This document shows positions 1 to 7,722 of a stretch of 34,100 nt of DNA, piece after piece. Location: assembly GCA_904419545.1 (NCBI GenBank), contig CAJFRY010000020.1, forward strand, positions 1-34,100. Reading direction: 5' to 3'. Positions within the stretch are counted from its first letter, which is position 1, and each line of letters begins with the position of its first letter. The position numbers were made by a program, and so were the translations under genes. The notes beneath the pieces were generated by a model. That model ran no database searches. It was given only the letters and a program-made list of their open reading frames with translations, and was not told the DNA's origin. This DNA is from Candidatus Woodwardiibium gallinarum. Lineage in GTDB: Bacteria; Bacillota; Clostridia; Oscillospirales; CAG-382.

Positions 1-120
1 TGCCAGCAGGAAGCCGCTGAGTATTGAGAACATCCCGCTGGACGATATTGAAACAGCGTTCAGCGGGGATACATATACCTCTGCCGAGTGTTCATCTTTA
101 AAGATATCCGCTCCACCAAA

Positions 121-157
121 CGGAGCAAGCTTTGTATCGCTTTGCTCCGATTTTTTA
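121..157 (+). terminator. Intrinsic terminator with possible competing hairpin
   Basis: CGGAGCAA at 121-128 pairs with TTGCTCCG at 142-149, followed by a run of six T. The GGAGC part of the 5' arm (122-126) can instead pair with GCTCC at 110-114, so a smaller upstream hairpin would exclude the terminator. It probably ends a transcript entering from the left edge. Confidence 0.6.
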
Positions 158-282
158 TTTTATAAAACAGAGTGCACGAACGCTGCCGCTCCTCCTCTTT
201 TACAAAAGTCAAACGTGGTTCCGGGTCGCTCTCACAAACACACATTGCACGAATACCTGTGACAGAGGTTAATGATCATAGG

Positions 283-323
283 AAAACGAGAGTTCAGGCG
301 TTCAGGTCTTCGGCTCTCGTTTT
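283..323. repeat. Inverted repeat, possible bidirectional terminator
   Basis: AAAACGAGAG (283-292) is an exact reverse complement of CTCTCGTTTT (314-323), giving a 10-bp stem with a 21-base loop. The A-rich and T-rich ends would allow termination on either strand, but the loop is long. Confidence 0.45.
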
Positions 324-432
324 AATTCTGTGTATTCCCGGTTTGCGTTTCGCTGTTCTATTCATTCCGTTCGGCGTAATCGTCCGCCTGTAAATACAAT
401 CGGTCGTTGATTTCCAAACAATAAATTGATTA

Positions 433-461
433 TTGAAAATACAAACAATGCGGGCTATAAT
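433..461 (+). promoter_or_regulatory. Sigma-A promoter of the XRE-family regulator
   Basis: TTGAAA (433-438), 17-base spacer, TATAAT (456-461). The 8-base palindrome CACCGGTG at about 470-477 sits where transcription would start and could be an operator, plausibly for the regulator itself (inference). Confidence 0.75.
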
Positions 462-499
462 ATCATTACACCGGTGATCATCAATACGGAGGCTGAATT

Positions 500-1663
500 A
501 TGCAAATTCTGATTGGAAACAAAATTCGAGAATTGCGTCATCGTGACGGACGAAAACAGGAAGATCTGGCGGACGCACTTGGAGTCACCTGTCAAGCGGT
601 TTCCCGGTGGGAGGCGGCCGGCGGTTATCCCGACCTGGAAATCATCCCTGCCATTGCAAATTATTTTCACATATCCATAGACGAGCTTTTCGGATACAAT
701 TCCGATCGTGACGAAAGAATCAAGAGCATCCTTGAACGAGCCACAAAAATTTTGACAAATCAAGGCTTTAAAATGTATACCGGCAGTTTGCCTCAAGAGG
801 TTGAAGATTGCGTAAATATGTTACGTGCGGCATCAGAGGAATTTCCGAATGAATCTAAAATATTGCTGAAATTTGCTCAGTCTCTGACTATGTGGGGATG
901 GAACAAATACGGAGCAAAGGGAAGCGTAGATGACGAATCGGGAATGTTTATGGAAGATACGGAATACTGCTCGCAAAACGTTTTTTGGCAGGAAGCCGTA
1001 CGTGTATATGAGAGGATATTGAAATCCGAACCATCAGCTGATGACCGGGAAACAGCTATCTATCAATTGACAGTGCTGTATTGCAGAATGGGAGAACACG
1101 AAAAAGCAAAGGCGCTTGCCAACGAACAAAATTCGCTTATAATTTGTAAGGAAAAGTTATTGTCTGCGGCCACTGTCGGTGCGGAAAAAGCGAGGTATCA
1201 GAGCGAGGAGATTATGGCGCTGCTTTCGTGGCTGGACTTTGCGGTTTCGCATGCCATTGCTTCAAATTTTAAGCTTTCCGCCTCTGAATACGGAAAACAG
1301 GTTATGTTATCGCTCATAAATGTATATGAAATAATATTCATTGACGGAAAATGCGGAAAATATCATTGGAATATCGCTTACTTGTATCTGACTTTGTCCC
1401 ATAAAGCTTCTGAAGGAGATGATAGAAAAAACGCACTCTTTTATTTTGATAAAGGATTCGAGCACTGCAAAGAATATAAACGGATTTGCAACGAAGGGAA
1501 TTACAAATACACCGCCCCTCTGGTTTCAAATCTGGAAAGTCTGAACACCGGAGATCTCGCTCCGATGGAGCAGGGCTTTTGGAAAAAGGAACTGAAATTA
1601 TACCCGCAAAGTATACTTGACGAAATCCGAAAAAATACGAAATACGCCGAATGTTTTGAATAA
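500..1663 (+). CDS. XRE-family transcriptional regulator with helical-repeat C-terminus
   Basis: A 387-residue protein. Residues about 5-62 form a Cro/C1-type helix-turn-helix (QEDLADALGVTCQAVSRWE), which places it in the XRE family of DNA-binding regulators. The remaining roughly 300 residues are largely helical and resemble TPR-like sensing domains of Clostridia regulators that join an HTH to a long helical region; no catalytic motif is visible. GGAGG at 488-492 lies 7 bases before the ATG. It is a single-gene unit with its own promoter (433-461) and terminator (1672-1700). A palindrome at the predicted start of transcription suggests autoregulation. The ligand and target genes cannot be read from the sequence. 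Confidence 0.85.
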   Translation: MQILIGNKIRELRHRDGRKQEDLADALGVTCQAVSRWEAAGGYPDLEIIPAIANYFHISIDELFGYNSDRDERIKSILERATKILTNQGFKMYTGSLPQEVEDCVNMLRAASEEFPNESKILLKFAQSLTMWGWNKYGAKGSVDDESGMFMEDTEYCSQNVFWQEAVRVYERILKSEPSADDRETAIYQLTVLYCRMGEHEKAKALANEQNSLIICKEKLLSAATVGAEKARYQSEEIMALLSWLDFAVSHAIASNFKLSASEYGKQVMLSLINVYEIIFIDGKCGKYHWNIAYLYLTLSHKASEGDDRKNALFYFDKGFEHCKEYKRICNEGNYKYTAPLVSNLESLNTGDLAPMEQGFWKKELKLYPQSILDEIRKNTKYAECFE

Positions 1664-1671
1664 TATACCAA

Positions 1672-1700
1672 CGCCCCGCCAAAGCGACGGGGCATTTTTT
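1672..1700 (+). terminator. Intrinsic terminator after the XRE regulator
   Basis: GCCCCG (1673-1678) pairs with CGGGGC (1688-1693), followed by A and six T, just after the stop codon at 1663. Confidence 0.85.
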
Positions 1701-2040
1701 ATCCATAAAGCACGGGTTGCGATCAAATCGAACAAATCAAAACAGACAACAACATATGCTCCGTTGGGGAAGCAAAGGAAAATAGAATTGGGAAGTCTGC
1801 GGCTTTGCAGCGCCGGTTCAAGATGAGCACTGACGCGGACATTCACAAGAGTTTCAAGCTTGCATTTCGGTTAAAACCGGGACTTACTTAAAGATGAGAC
1901 AAAGAGAGCCGTTGCAATTCACATGGTTACGGTTATGCACTGCGGTTCCTTGGTTCCTTTTGTAAAACCAAAAGACAGAAGTCGGAGATGTGATGCAGAG
2001 AAGGCATACCGTAAAACCGGTTCGCGGCTTAATGGAAAAA
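1701..2040. other. Intergenic stretch, no gene seen
   Basis: About 340 bases between two terminators. Several frames are open on both strands, but none has a ribosome binding site or a recognisable product. No promoter of good quality was found. It may be decayed sequence or a dispersed repeat; a genome-wide self-comparison would tell. Confidence 0.4.
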
Positions 2041-2073
2041 ACGCGCCTCACGAAAACATGAGGCGCGCTTTTT
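2041..2073. terminator. Bidirectional terminator downstream of the minus-strand operon
   Basis: GCGCCTCA (2043-2050) pairs with TGAGGCGC (2059-2066) around an 8-base loop. There is a T run after it on the plus strand and an A run before it, so it can stop transcripts of the minus-strand genes that end at 2085. Confidence 0.8.
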
Positions 2074-2084
2074 CAATCCGCGGA

Positions 2085-2639
2085 TTACCGAAGCAGCCCG
2101 AGCTGACGCAGATCCCGTCGAACCCGCAGCAGCGAAGTCGGGTGCAGACATTGCTCATCATAGACGAGCATATCCTCGTGGCTGATGTAATACAGCCACG
2201 CGTTCCGTTCGACAAAGAACCTCGGATTCATCGGATACGTCGTACCGGACCATGCACGCAGCGACAACGGTACTTTGAGCAGCGCAATTGTATGCCGATT
2301 GATGTCATAAAACCGGCGTCCGTTGGTTGGGTCGGCGCCCTTCAGCGCAAATCTCTGCATAAGCTGTAGGTAAGGCAGACAACAGGTGTAGTACTGCAGC
2401 ATCTCAACAGGCGCACGCGCCAAAGCATCAAGCTGCTGTCCGATGATCCGCTCCTTCATCTCCGGCTCGACATCGGAGCCGAGAACCGTTTCCATAATGA
2501 TGTTCCTTTTGGTCTGCACCGCTTTTTCGGAAATCGGTTCGTTCATTTCAAAGCTGAAGCGGTCGGAGTACTTTGCGGCAATATCGATGAATGCGAAATA
2601 TGCCTCATCATTCAAAGCCGCAGTCGCTAAGGTCTTCAT
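2085..2639 (-). CDS. Uncharacterised 184-residue protein, second gene of a two-gene operon
   Basis: I do not recognise the family. The start chosen is the ATG at 2639 because AAGGAGG lies about 9 bases upstream; a longer reading frame reaching 2681 overlaps the preceding gene and lacks that signal. The protein is soluble, without signal peptide or membrane segment, with a helical N-terminal half and an aromatic, Arg-rich C-terminal part (about residues 110-184). It starts 20 bases after the upstream gene at 2660-2935, so the two are probably co-transcribed from the promoter at 2982-3010 and end at the hairpin at 2041-2073. Co-occurrence with the upstream gene in other genomes would be the best clue to its role. 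Confidence 0.7.
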   Translation of the reverse strand: MKTLATAALNDEAYFAFIDIAAKYSDRFSFEMNEPISEKAVQTKRNIIMETVLGSDVEPEMKERIIGQQLDALARAPVEMLQYYTCCLPYLQLMQRFALKGADPTNGRRFYDINRHTIALLKVPLSLRAWSGTTYPMNPRFFVERNAWLYYISHEDMLVYDEQCLHPTSLLRVRRDLRQLGLLR

Positions 2640-2659
2640 CGTTTTGTATACCTCCTTGC

Positions 2660-2935
2660 TTAATGATCGTCCAAAATCCATTGCATACCCGTACTATTCC
2701 GGTATTTCAGAAGCAGCGACATCGCCTCGCCGATTTCCTGTCCGAGCGCATTCGGTTCTTTTTGTTTGTTCATCCCAAAATCAACAAGCGCACGATAAAG
2801 TACGCGAATATATTCATCCACCACTACTCGATTCCCGACCAGCCGCGACTCCGAAATTTTTTTGAATTTCATATTTTCAAACCGGTGGCATTCTTCCAGC
2901 AGTCCCATCAGATACCTGAAACTCATTTTCGCCAT
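2660..2935 (-). CDS. Uncharacterised small protein, first gene of a two-gene operon
   Basis: A 91-residue product from the ATG at 2935, with AAAGGA about 10 bases upstream. The longer frame from 3013 is rejected because the -10 and -35 boxes of a consensus promoter (2982-3010) lie inside it. The protein is helical and soluble, with a Lys/Arg-rich middle and no recognised motif. It is followed after 20 bases by the 184-residue gene. It is divergent from the lipoprotein gene that starts at 3151, with the two promoters back to back. Family and function are unknown. Confidence 0.65.
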   Translation of the reverse strand: MAKMSFRYLMGLLEECHRFENMKFKKISESRLVGNRVVVDEYIRVLYRALVDFGMNKQKEPNALGQEIGEAMSLLLKYRNSTGMQWILDDH

Positions 2936-2981
2936 CCCGATACATCCTTTCATGTTTTGTGTGCGGCATTGAATATTTTTT

Positions 2982-3010
2982 ATTATACTTTGAAAATCAA
3001 CATTTGTCAA
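2982..3010 (-). promoter_or_regulatory. Consensus promoter of the unknown two-gene operon
   Basis: On the minus strand TTGACA (3010-3005), 17-base spacer, TATAAT (2987-2982). Both hexamers are perfect sigma-A consensus, so the operon should be strongly expressed unless repressed. Confidence 0.85.
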
Positions 3011-3085
3011 CAAAATTGGTCAATACAATGCAATTTTCCCTGTCCTTTAACTGTTAAGCGTTTTTTGCAAAAAAACGTTTTGGTA

Positions 3086-3113
3086 TTGACAAACGTAAAA
3101 AATTGTGTATTAT
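3086..3113 (+). promoter_or_regulatory. Promoter of the GHL10 lipoprotein gene
   Basis: TTGACA (3086-3091), 16-base spacer, TATTAT (3108-3113), 38 bases before the start codon. The region between this and the divergent promoter contains an A/T-tract inverted repeat (3059-3077). Confidence 0.7.
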
Positions 3114-3150
3114 AAAGTTTATAAAAGAATATCAGGGAAGGATGGATTGT

Positions 3151-6100
3151 ATGTTGAACACGCACAAAACCGTTGCACGTCTGCTTTCGATGCTTCTGGC
3201 CTTCTTCCTGCTCGCGGCAGCGCTTGTCGGCTGCGAAAATCCTTCGGAACAAATCGAAAGCGGTCCGGATGAAAGCGAACCCGTTCTGCTCCGAATCGGC
3301 AATGCGGAAATAACCGTTGCCGCTTACAACGCAGCGCCTGCGGGCAACGCAGCGGCATTGTTCGATTGCGGCTATCAAAACGACGGTGCCTATGAATACT
3401 TTGTCGACGCCGCCGAAGGACGCATCCTTGTCGCCGTCAAATCCGCACTTTCAGAAGATACGCGTACTTTTTCCGTACAGGAAATTTTGCGCGCAGGAGA
3501 AGGGGAATCCCTGTACATTCCGGTCAACGGCTTCGTACTCAGCCTGCCGGATGAAAACCTTCCCGACGAGCTCAAAGCCGGATCGAGTGTAACCGTGGAC
3601 GGCTATCAGCCGCCGGATTATGAGCGTACCGAAATCTGTGCCGTGCTCACAGAGGACCGCGAATATCCGCGCCGTGTCAACCTAATCGATCCGATAGAAA
3701 CGCCCGACAGTAATTCCGGGATTGTCTACATCACCGGCAAATACAAAACCGAACCGACTGTGCCGGCCGACTCTGTCGCGCTGCTGCTCGACGGCACGAC
3801 CGGCGGCCGCTTAACAGTCGAAAGCGTTTTGGAAGCAGGCAGTGTATTGGCGGAAAACAGTACTTATCTGCTTTTCTGCGGTGCATATAACGCAGGATTC
3901 GCCAAGACAATTTATCATGAAGGAGATAAACTGTATATGACCAGAACCGAAAATCTGTCCCGCTATGCGGACGATACAGCCGTGCGCATCCGCGACAAGG
4001 TATATAAGGTCGGCGCAACGGGACTGAATCCGGCCGAAATCACTGAAGACGGCGCCTATCTCTTTGATGGGGCATGCAGCCTGCTGGCTACGTCCGTACC
4101 GTCCGGCAAAGCTTTTCGGAGCTATGTTCTTTCGGACGGCAAGGTACTCTATGCTGCGGAACCGAATGAAAACATTATAATTCCGACAAATGCCGCCGTG
4201 CTTACACTCGTAGGTGATGCAGCGGCGGATGAAATCTCTGTCGGGTCCGATGCCGAAATGATTTTGTACGAAGCTCCTGAAATTCCAAATGCATTTGTAA
4301 AATTCGGCACTGAGATCTGCGCAGTCGATTCGATCAACACGCCGTCCGCAGGCGGTCTGGCGCTGTACGCACCGGGCAATGCCATCCATACGTTTGACGA
4401 GGGCAGCCTGTTTCTTGCCATCGAAAACGGAACCGTCGCTTCGGTCGGAACAGAACCGCCCGAAACCGACGGCTATGTGCTTTGCGCAAGCCCGGACGAC
4501 GGAAGGTGCGCATCATTGGCAGCTAAAGCTGTCGGCGACGGCGCCTGGGCGGTCACGGAGCCTGTCACCTACAGCCTGACGACGCTCCATTACACCCAGA
4601 TCAACGGCGATCGCTTTACAGATTATTTGGTAATTTACAACGGCGCGACGGGCAGCACGACAAATACGAATATTTACGGATATGAAATCATCGTATCGGC
4701 TGACGGCATTGCCGTTTCCGCTTCTCCTGCCGGCAATGCGACAATTCCGGAGGGCGGCTTTGTCGTTTCGGGTCACGGTGTCAATGCGACAGCGCTTCAA
4801 AACGCATATCGCCCGCTGGCCAAAGTTACCCTGGACAGAGCCAAAAAAACCGTTACCATTTTAAGTACGCCTGCGGAGACCCTGCAGACGGCAACCATCA
4901 ATTTGCAAGCCCAGCAAACCAGACTGCAGGAGGCCAAAAACGCGTTTTTAGACCTTTCCTATACCACTATTGACGAACGCATCGCCCGTGCGGAAACACT
5001 TCTGGACGAAGCAGCCTCCCTGCAGGAGGAGGGCGATACGGCACGCGCTTACATACGAGCCGTCAACGCGGCAGATCTGATTTCATCTCTCCATTCGGAA
5101 ATGTATGAATCCCACGCCGTAGAAAACCGTGCTGTATGGTATCGCTCCAACGAAAAAAGCGACGCGGAAGTTGAAGCGACCGTAAAACGTCTCGCTGCGA
5201 TGAACGTCAATGCCGTATATATTGAAACCTGGTACAACAGCCAAACCATCGGCATGACCGATATTGAGCTTATCAGCCACAATACCGGCGTACACGGCGA
5301 TTACGACGTGCTGGAGGGATTCATCCGAATCGGACATGAATACGGACTGGAAATCCATGCCTGGGTAGAAAATTTCTTTGTGGGCACAACGGCACAGTCG
5401 GAGGATACGCTCGCCGCGAAATCCAAGGATTTGGGCTGGCGCTGCGTCGACAAAAACGGTACTGACAATTTTCCGAACGAATATGGGAATTTTGTGTTTT
5501 TGAACCCATATAAACGCGAGTGCCGCGATCTGATTCTGGAAATCTATCGCGAGCTTCTTGAGAATTATGACCTCGACGGGCTGCATCTGGATTACATCCG
5601 CTTCAGCGAACCGCAGCGTAGCGATACAACGATCGACTTTGGCTACAACGAGGACATTATTGCGGGGTTTCAGGCTGCATACGATACCGATGTCGATCCG
5701 CATACGCTTGCACGCGGCAGTGAAATGTGGGTAAACTGGTGCAAATTCCGCGAGGACATCATCAATTCCTTTGTAAAGGAAGTTTACGACCTCGTGCGGG
5801 AGATCAATCCCGAGATCTGGCTCTCCGCCGCCTGCTATCCCGCATTTGAAACCGTGCATCAGTACAATTTCCAGAATTTCCGTAATTGGGTGGCCAATGG
5901 CTGGATGGATGAGATTTTTTCTATGTCCTACTCCATTGATCTCGCATATCCAATCGAAAACGCCTCCGCGTTTGTCAGGGCAATCGGAGACGATGCTTTC
6001 TATTCTGCCGGTTTATCTGCGTTCAGCACAACGGAATGTGATATTCTGCTCGGGCAGACCGACGGCTGCTTCCGCGCCGGCAGCAACGGCGTCAACTTTT

Positions 6101-6525
6101 TCTCGTGGGGCAGTCTGTATTCCCATTCGGAGGGCTATGAAGAGGCGTTGTCCGCTTCGGTCTACCGCAACAAGTCGGTACAAACATACTCGCTCAATCA
6201 TATGCTCAAGGCGGGCGCCGATGAGCTTATCGGCAAGCTGGAACGTGTTTACGGCGTTCTCGCGCCTGAAAACGCGGCGCTTTATGACGCGCTTAAACCG
6301 TTGCTGGCAGCGCTCTCCGAGCGTGCGGATACGCTCGAGGAGGATGCGGCATTTGCCGAGCGGCTCTCCTATTGTGAAGTCGAATTGGAAGCGCTTGACG
6401 AGCTGCTGAATGTCGTAGACGAACAGGGCGGGGATTCATCCGCTGCCGATTCGCTCCGAGTGGAACTGGAGCGCCTTGCAAAATATCTCAGGCAATCGCA
6501 GAACCGATTGAAAGACCGCGTATAA
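3151..6525 (+). CDS. Lipoprotein with family-10 glycosyl-hydrolase-like (GHL10) domain
   Basis: A 1124-residue secreted lipoprotein. The signal peptide ends in lipobox LVGC with Cys28, so the protein should be tethered to the outer face of the membrane. Residues about 661-1000 form the GHL10/DUF187-type TIM barrel, with AVWYRSNE at its start, the YIETWYNSQ strand, and the acidic motif LDGLHLDYIRF near residue 807. The family is assumed to act on surface or cell-wall glycans, but substrates are poorly known. The N-terminal 600 residues contain three related segments (near 121, 342 and 531, each with an IPxxxxVxS-like core). The last 120 residues are helical. ATG 3151 is chosen because AGGGAAGG precedes it by 9 bases and the lipoprotein signal begins there; the longer frame from 3103 overlaps the promoter. 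It is monocistronic and ends at a strong terminator. Confidence 0.85.
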   Translation: MLNTHKTVARLLSMLLAFFLLAAALVGCENPSEQIESGPDESEPVLLRIGNAEITVAAYNAAPAGNAAALFDCGYQNDGAYEYFVDAAEGRILVAVKSALSEDTRTFSVQEILRAGEGESLYIPVNGFVLSLPDENLPDELKAGSSVTVDGYQPPDYERTEICAVLTEDREYPRRVNLIDPIETPDSNSGIVYITGKYKTEPTVPADSVALLLDGTTGGRLTVESVLEAGSVLAENSTYLLFCGAYNAGFAKTIYHEGDKLYMTRTENLSRYADDTAVRIRDKVYKVGATGLNPAEITEDGAYLFDGACSLLATSVPSGKAFRSYVLSDGKVLYAAEPNENIIIPTNAAVLTLVGDAAADEISVGSDAEMILYEAPEIPNAFVKFGTEICAVDSINTPSAGGLALYAPGNAIHTFDEGSLFLAIENGTVASVGTEPPETDGYVLCASPDDGRCASLAAKAVGDGAWAVTEPVTYSLTTLHYTQINGDRFTDYLVIYNGATGSTTNTNIYGYEIIVSADGIAVSASPAGNATIPEGGFVVSGHGVNATALQNAYRPLAKVTLDRAKKTVTILSTPAETLQTATINLQAQQTRLQEAKNAFLDLSYTTIDERIARAETLLDEAASLQEEGDTARAYIRAVNAADLISSLHSEMYESHAVENRAVWYRSNEKSDAEVEATVKRLAAMNVNAVYIETWYNSQTIGMTDIELISHNTGVHGDYDVLEGFIRIGHEYGLEIHAWVENFFVGTTAQSEDTLAAKSKDLGWRCVDKNGTDNFPNEYGNFVFLNPYKRECRDLILEIYRELLENYDLDGLHLDYIRFSEPQRSDTTIDFGYNEDIIAGFQAAYDTDVDPHTLARGSEMWVNWCKFREDIINSFVKEVYDLVREINPEIWLSAACYPAFETVHQYNFQNFRNWVANGWMDEIFSMSYSIDLAYPIENASAFVRAIGDDAFYSAGLSAFSTTECDILLGQTDGCFRAGSNGVNFFSWGSLYSHSEGYEEALSASVYRNKSVQTYSLNHMLKAGADELIGKLERVYGVLAPENAALYDALKPLLAALSERADTLEEDAAFAERLSYCEVELEALDELLNVVDEQGGDSSAADSLRVELERLAKYLRQSQNRLKDRV

Positions 6526-6588
6526 TATGTTATCTGTTCCGGCCGCACGGGATAACCGATATGGTTCCCCGCATTTTATGCGGGCGGC

Positions 6589-6627
6589 AAACAGGGAATC
6601 GGCTTCAAGCCGATTCCCTGTTTGTTT
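6589..6627 (+). terminator. Strong intrinsic terminator after the lipoprotein gene
   Basis: A perfect inverted repeat of 17 bases per arm (6589-6605 and 6607-6623), followed by a T-rich tail. It separates the lipoprotein gene from the pst operon. Confidence 0.9.
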
Positions 6628-6660
6628 TCCCGAAAAAACGCCGCATTTAAGCATTTTTTG

Positions 6661-6687
6661 CCGCCTGTCACACAGATGGGCGGTTTT
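6661..6687 (+). terminator. Possible second hairpin before the pst promoter
   Basis: CCGCC (6661-6665) pairs with GGCGG (6679-6683), followed by four T. The 5-bp stem is short, so this is a weak candidate that may simply reinforce the terminator upstream. Confidence 0.35.
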
Positions 6688-6731
6688 CTCTGCCGATTGT
6701 ACCATTTTCGACAGATTTAACGCATCGGCGC

Positions 6732-6760
6732 TTTTGAACTTTACAAAGCATCGGTATAAT
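6732..6760 (+). promoter_or_regulatory. pstS: Candidate promoter of the pst operon
   Basis: A perfect -10 TATAAT (6755-6760) is preceded at 17 bases by a poor -35 TTTTGA (6732-6737), as expected for an activator-dependent promoter. TTTAAC (6716-6721) and TTTACA (6740-6745), each followed closely by GCATCGG, look like repeated elements. They could be PhoP-type binding sites, but their spacing does not fit the classical 11-base periodicity, so that is only inference. Confidence 0.55.
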
Positions 6761-6813
6761 AAACGGCGTAAAAGACAATGAAAAGGTCAAGAATAAGGAA
6801 AAAGGAGCAAAAA

Positions 6814-7671
6814 ATGATGATGAAAAAAATCTTTACCCTTGCGCTTGCAGCCGTTTTGGCCGGAACCGCACTGGCTTCCTGCGCCGCCAAGGGCTTTGAC
6901 AAGGACGGCGCCATTACCGTCATTTCCCGTGAAAAGGGAAGCGGTACAAGAAGCGCATTCATTGAATTGTTCGGCGTGGAAGTGGATGATGAAGACAAAA
7001 CCGTCGAAACTGCCGACATCACCGACAAGACGAATGTTATGATGACCAGTGTCTCCCAAAATGCCAACGCCATCGGCTACATTTCGCTCGGCTCGCTGAA
7101 CGACAGCGTCAAAGCGCTGAAAATTGACGGTGCGGCCGCGACGGTGGAAAACATCGAGAACGGCAGCTACAAAATTTCTCGTCCCTTCAACATTGCAACC
7201 AAAAGCGACCTTTCCGAGACGGCGAAGGATTTTGTCGATTTTATCCTCTCCGACGAAGGCCAGAAGGTCGTCGAGGATAACGGCTATATCCCTGTGGCGT
7301 CCACCGGTGCGTACAGCGGCTCCAAACCTTCCGGAAAAATCAGCATCGGCGGCTCGTCCTCCGTTACGCCGGTGATGGAAAAACTGAAGGAAGCATATAA
7401 CGCCGTAAATCCCAATGCTACGATTGAAATCAATATGACTGACTCCTCCAGCGGTATGACGAGTGCGGCCGAGGGTGTTTGCGATATCGGCATGGCCAGC
7501 CGTGAGGTCAAGCAAAGTGAACTGGATAAGGGGCTTGTCTCCACGACGATTGCAACAGACGGTATCGCCGTCATCGTCAACAATGAAAACACCTACGACG
7601 ATCTGACCGCCGATCAGGTGCGCCGCATCTACATCGGTGAAATTACAACCTGGAGCGCATTGGAAGAATAA
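6814..7671 (+). CDS. pstS: Phosphate-binding lipoprotein PstS, permuted domain order
   Basis: A 285-residue extracytoplasmic phosphate-binding lipoprotein of the Pst ABC importer. Lipobox LASC puts the acylated Cys at residue 23. The halves are in an unusual order. The segment that normally forms the C-terminal part of PstS (ITVISREKGSGTRSAF, then NAIGYISLGSLNDSVKALK, then DEGQKVVEDNGYI) comes first. The segment that normally opens the mature protein (KISIGGSSSVTPVMEKLKEA, SSSGM, DIGMASRE, then TDGIAVIVNN) comes last. Phosphate-contacting Ser, Thr and Arg motifs of both halves are kept. ATG 6814 has AAAGGAG 6 bases upstream. It is followed by a GNRA hairpin and pstC. Permuted homologues seem to occur in other Clostridia (from memory), so it is probably functional. 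Confidence 0.9.
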   Translation: MMMKKIFTLALAAVLAGTALASCAAKGFDKDGAITVISREKGSGTRSAFIELFGVEVDDEDKTVETADITDKTNVMMTSVSQNANAIGYISLGSLNDSVKALKIDGAAATVENIENGSYKISRPFNIATKSDLSETAKDFVDFILSDEGQKVVEDNGYIPVASTGAYSGSKPSGKISIGGSSSVTPVMEKLKEAYNAVNPNATIEINMTDSSSGMTSAAEGVCDIGMASREVKQSELDKGLVSTTIATDGIAVIVNNENTYDDLTADQVRRIYIGEITTWSALEE

Positions 7672-7686
7672 AGAATAGCGACAGAG

Positions 7687-7712
7687 TTTGGCGGATAGAG
7701 ATATCCGCCAAA
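7687..7712 (+). promoter_or_regulatory. Intergenic mRNA hairpin between pstS and pstC
   Basis: An 11-bp perfect stem (7687-7697 with 7702-7712) closed by a GAGA tetraloop of the stable GNRA type. No T run follows; the pstC ribosome binding site GGAGG begins 2 bases later. It is more likely an mRNA-stabilising or translation-tuning element that raises PstS over the membrane subunits than a terminator. Confidence 0.7.
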
Positions 7713-7722
7713 CGGAGGTTAT

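Larger units (their letters stand above)
1..432. other. Left-edge stretch without a supported gene
   Basis: Plus frame 2 is open from the window edge to a stop near 262, so the 3' end of a gene entering from the left is possible. That frame runs straight through a terminator-like hairpin at 121-157, and frame 1 stops within 27 bases, so I do not assert a CDS. The rest holds two hairpins (121-157 and 283-323) and no ORF with a ribosome binding site. The promoter of the next gene begins at 433. Confidence 0.4.

Noticed and set aside
1923-2369. 148-codon plus-strand frame
   Set aside because: It crosses the bidirectional terminator at 2041-2073 and overlaps the better supported minus-strand gene.
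5083-5859. 258-codon open frame opposite the GHL10 domain
   Set aside because: Shadow of the barrel region; no start signal or recognisable product.
6716-6745. Classical PhoP boxes before pstS
   Set aside because: TTTAAC and TTTACA are present, but not at the 11-base spacing expected; kept only as a comment on the promoter.
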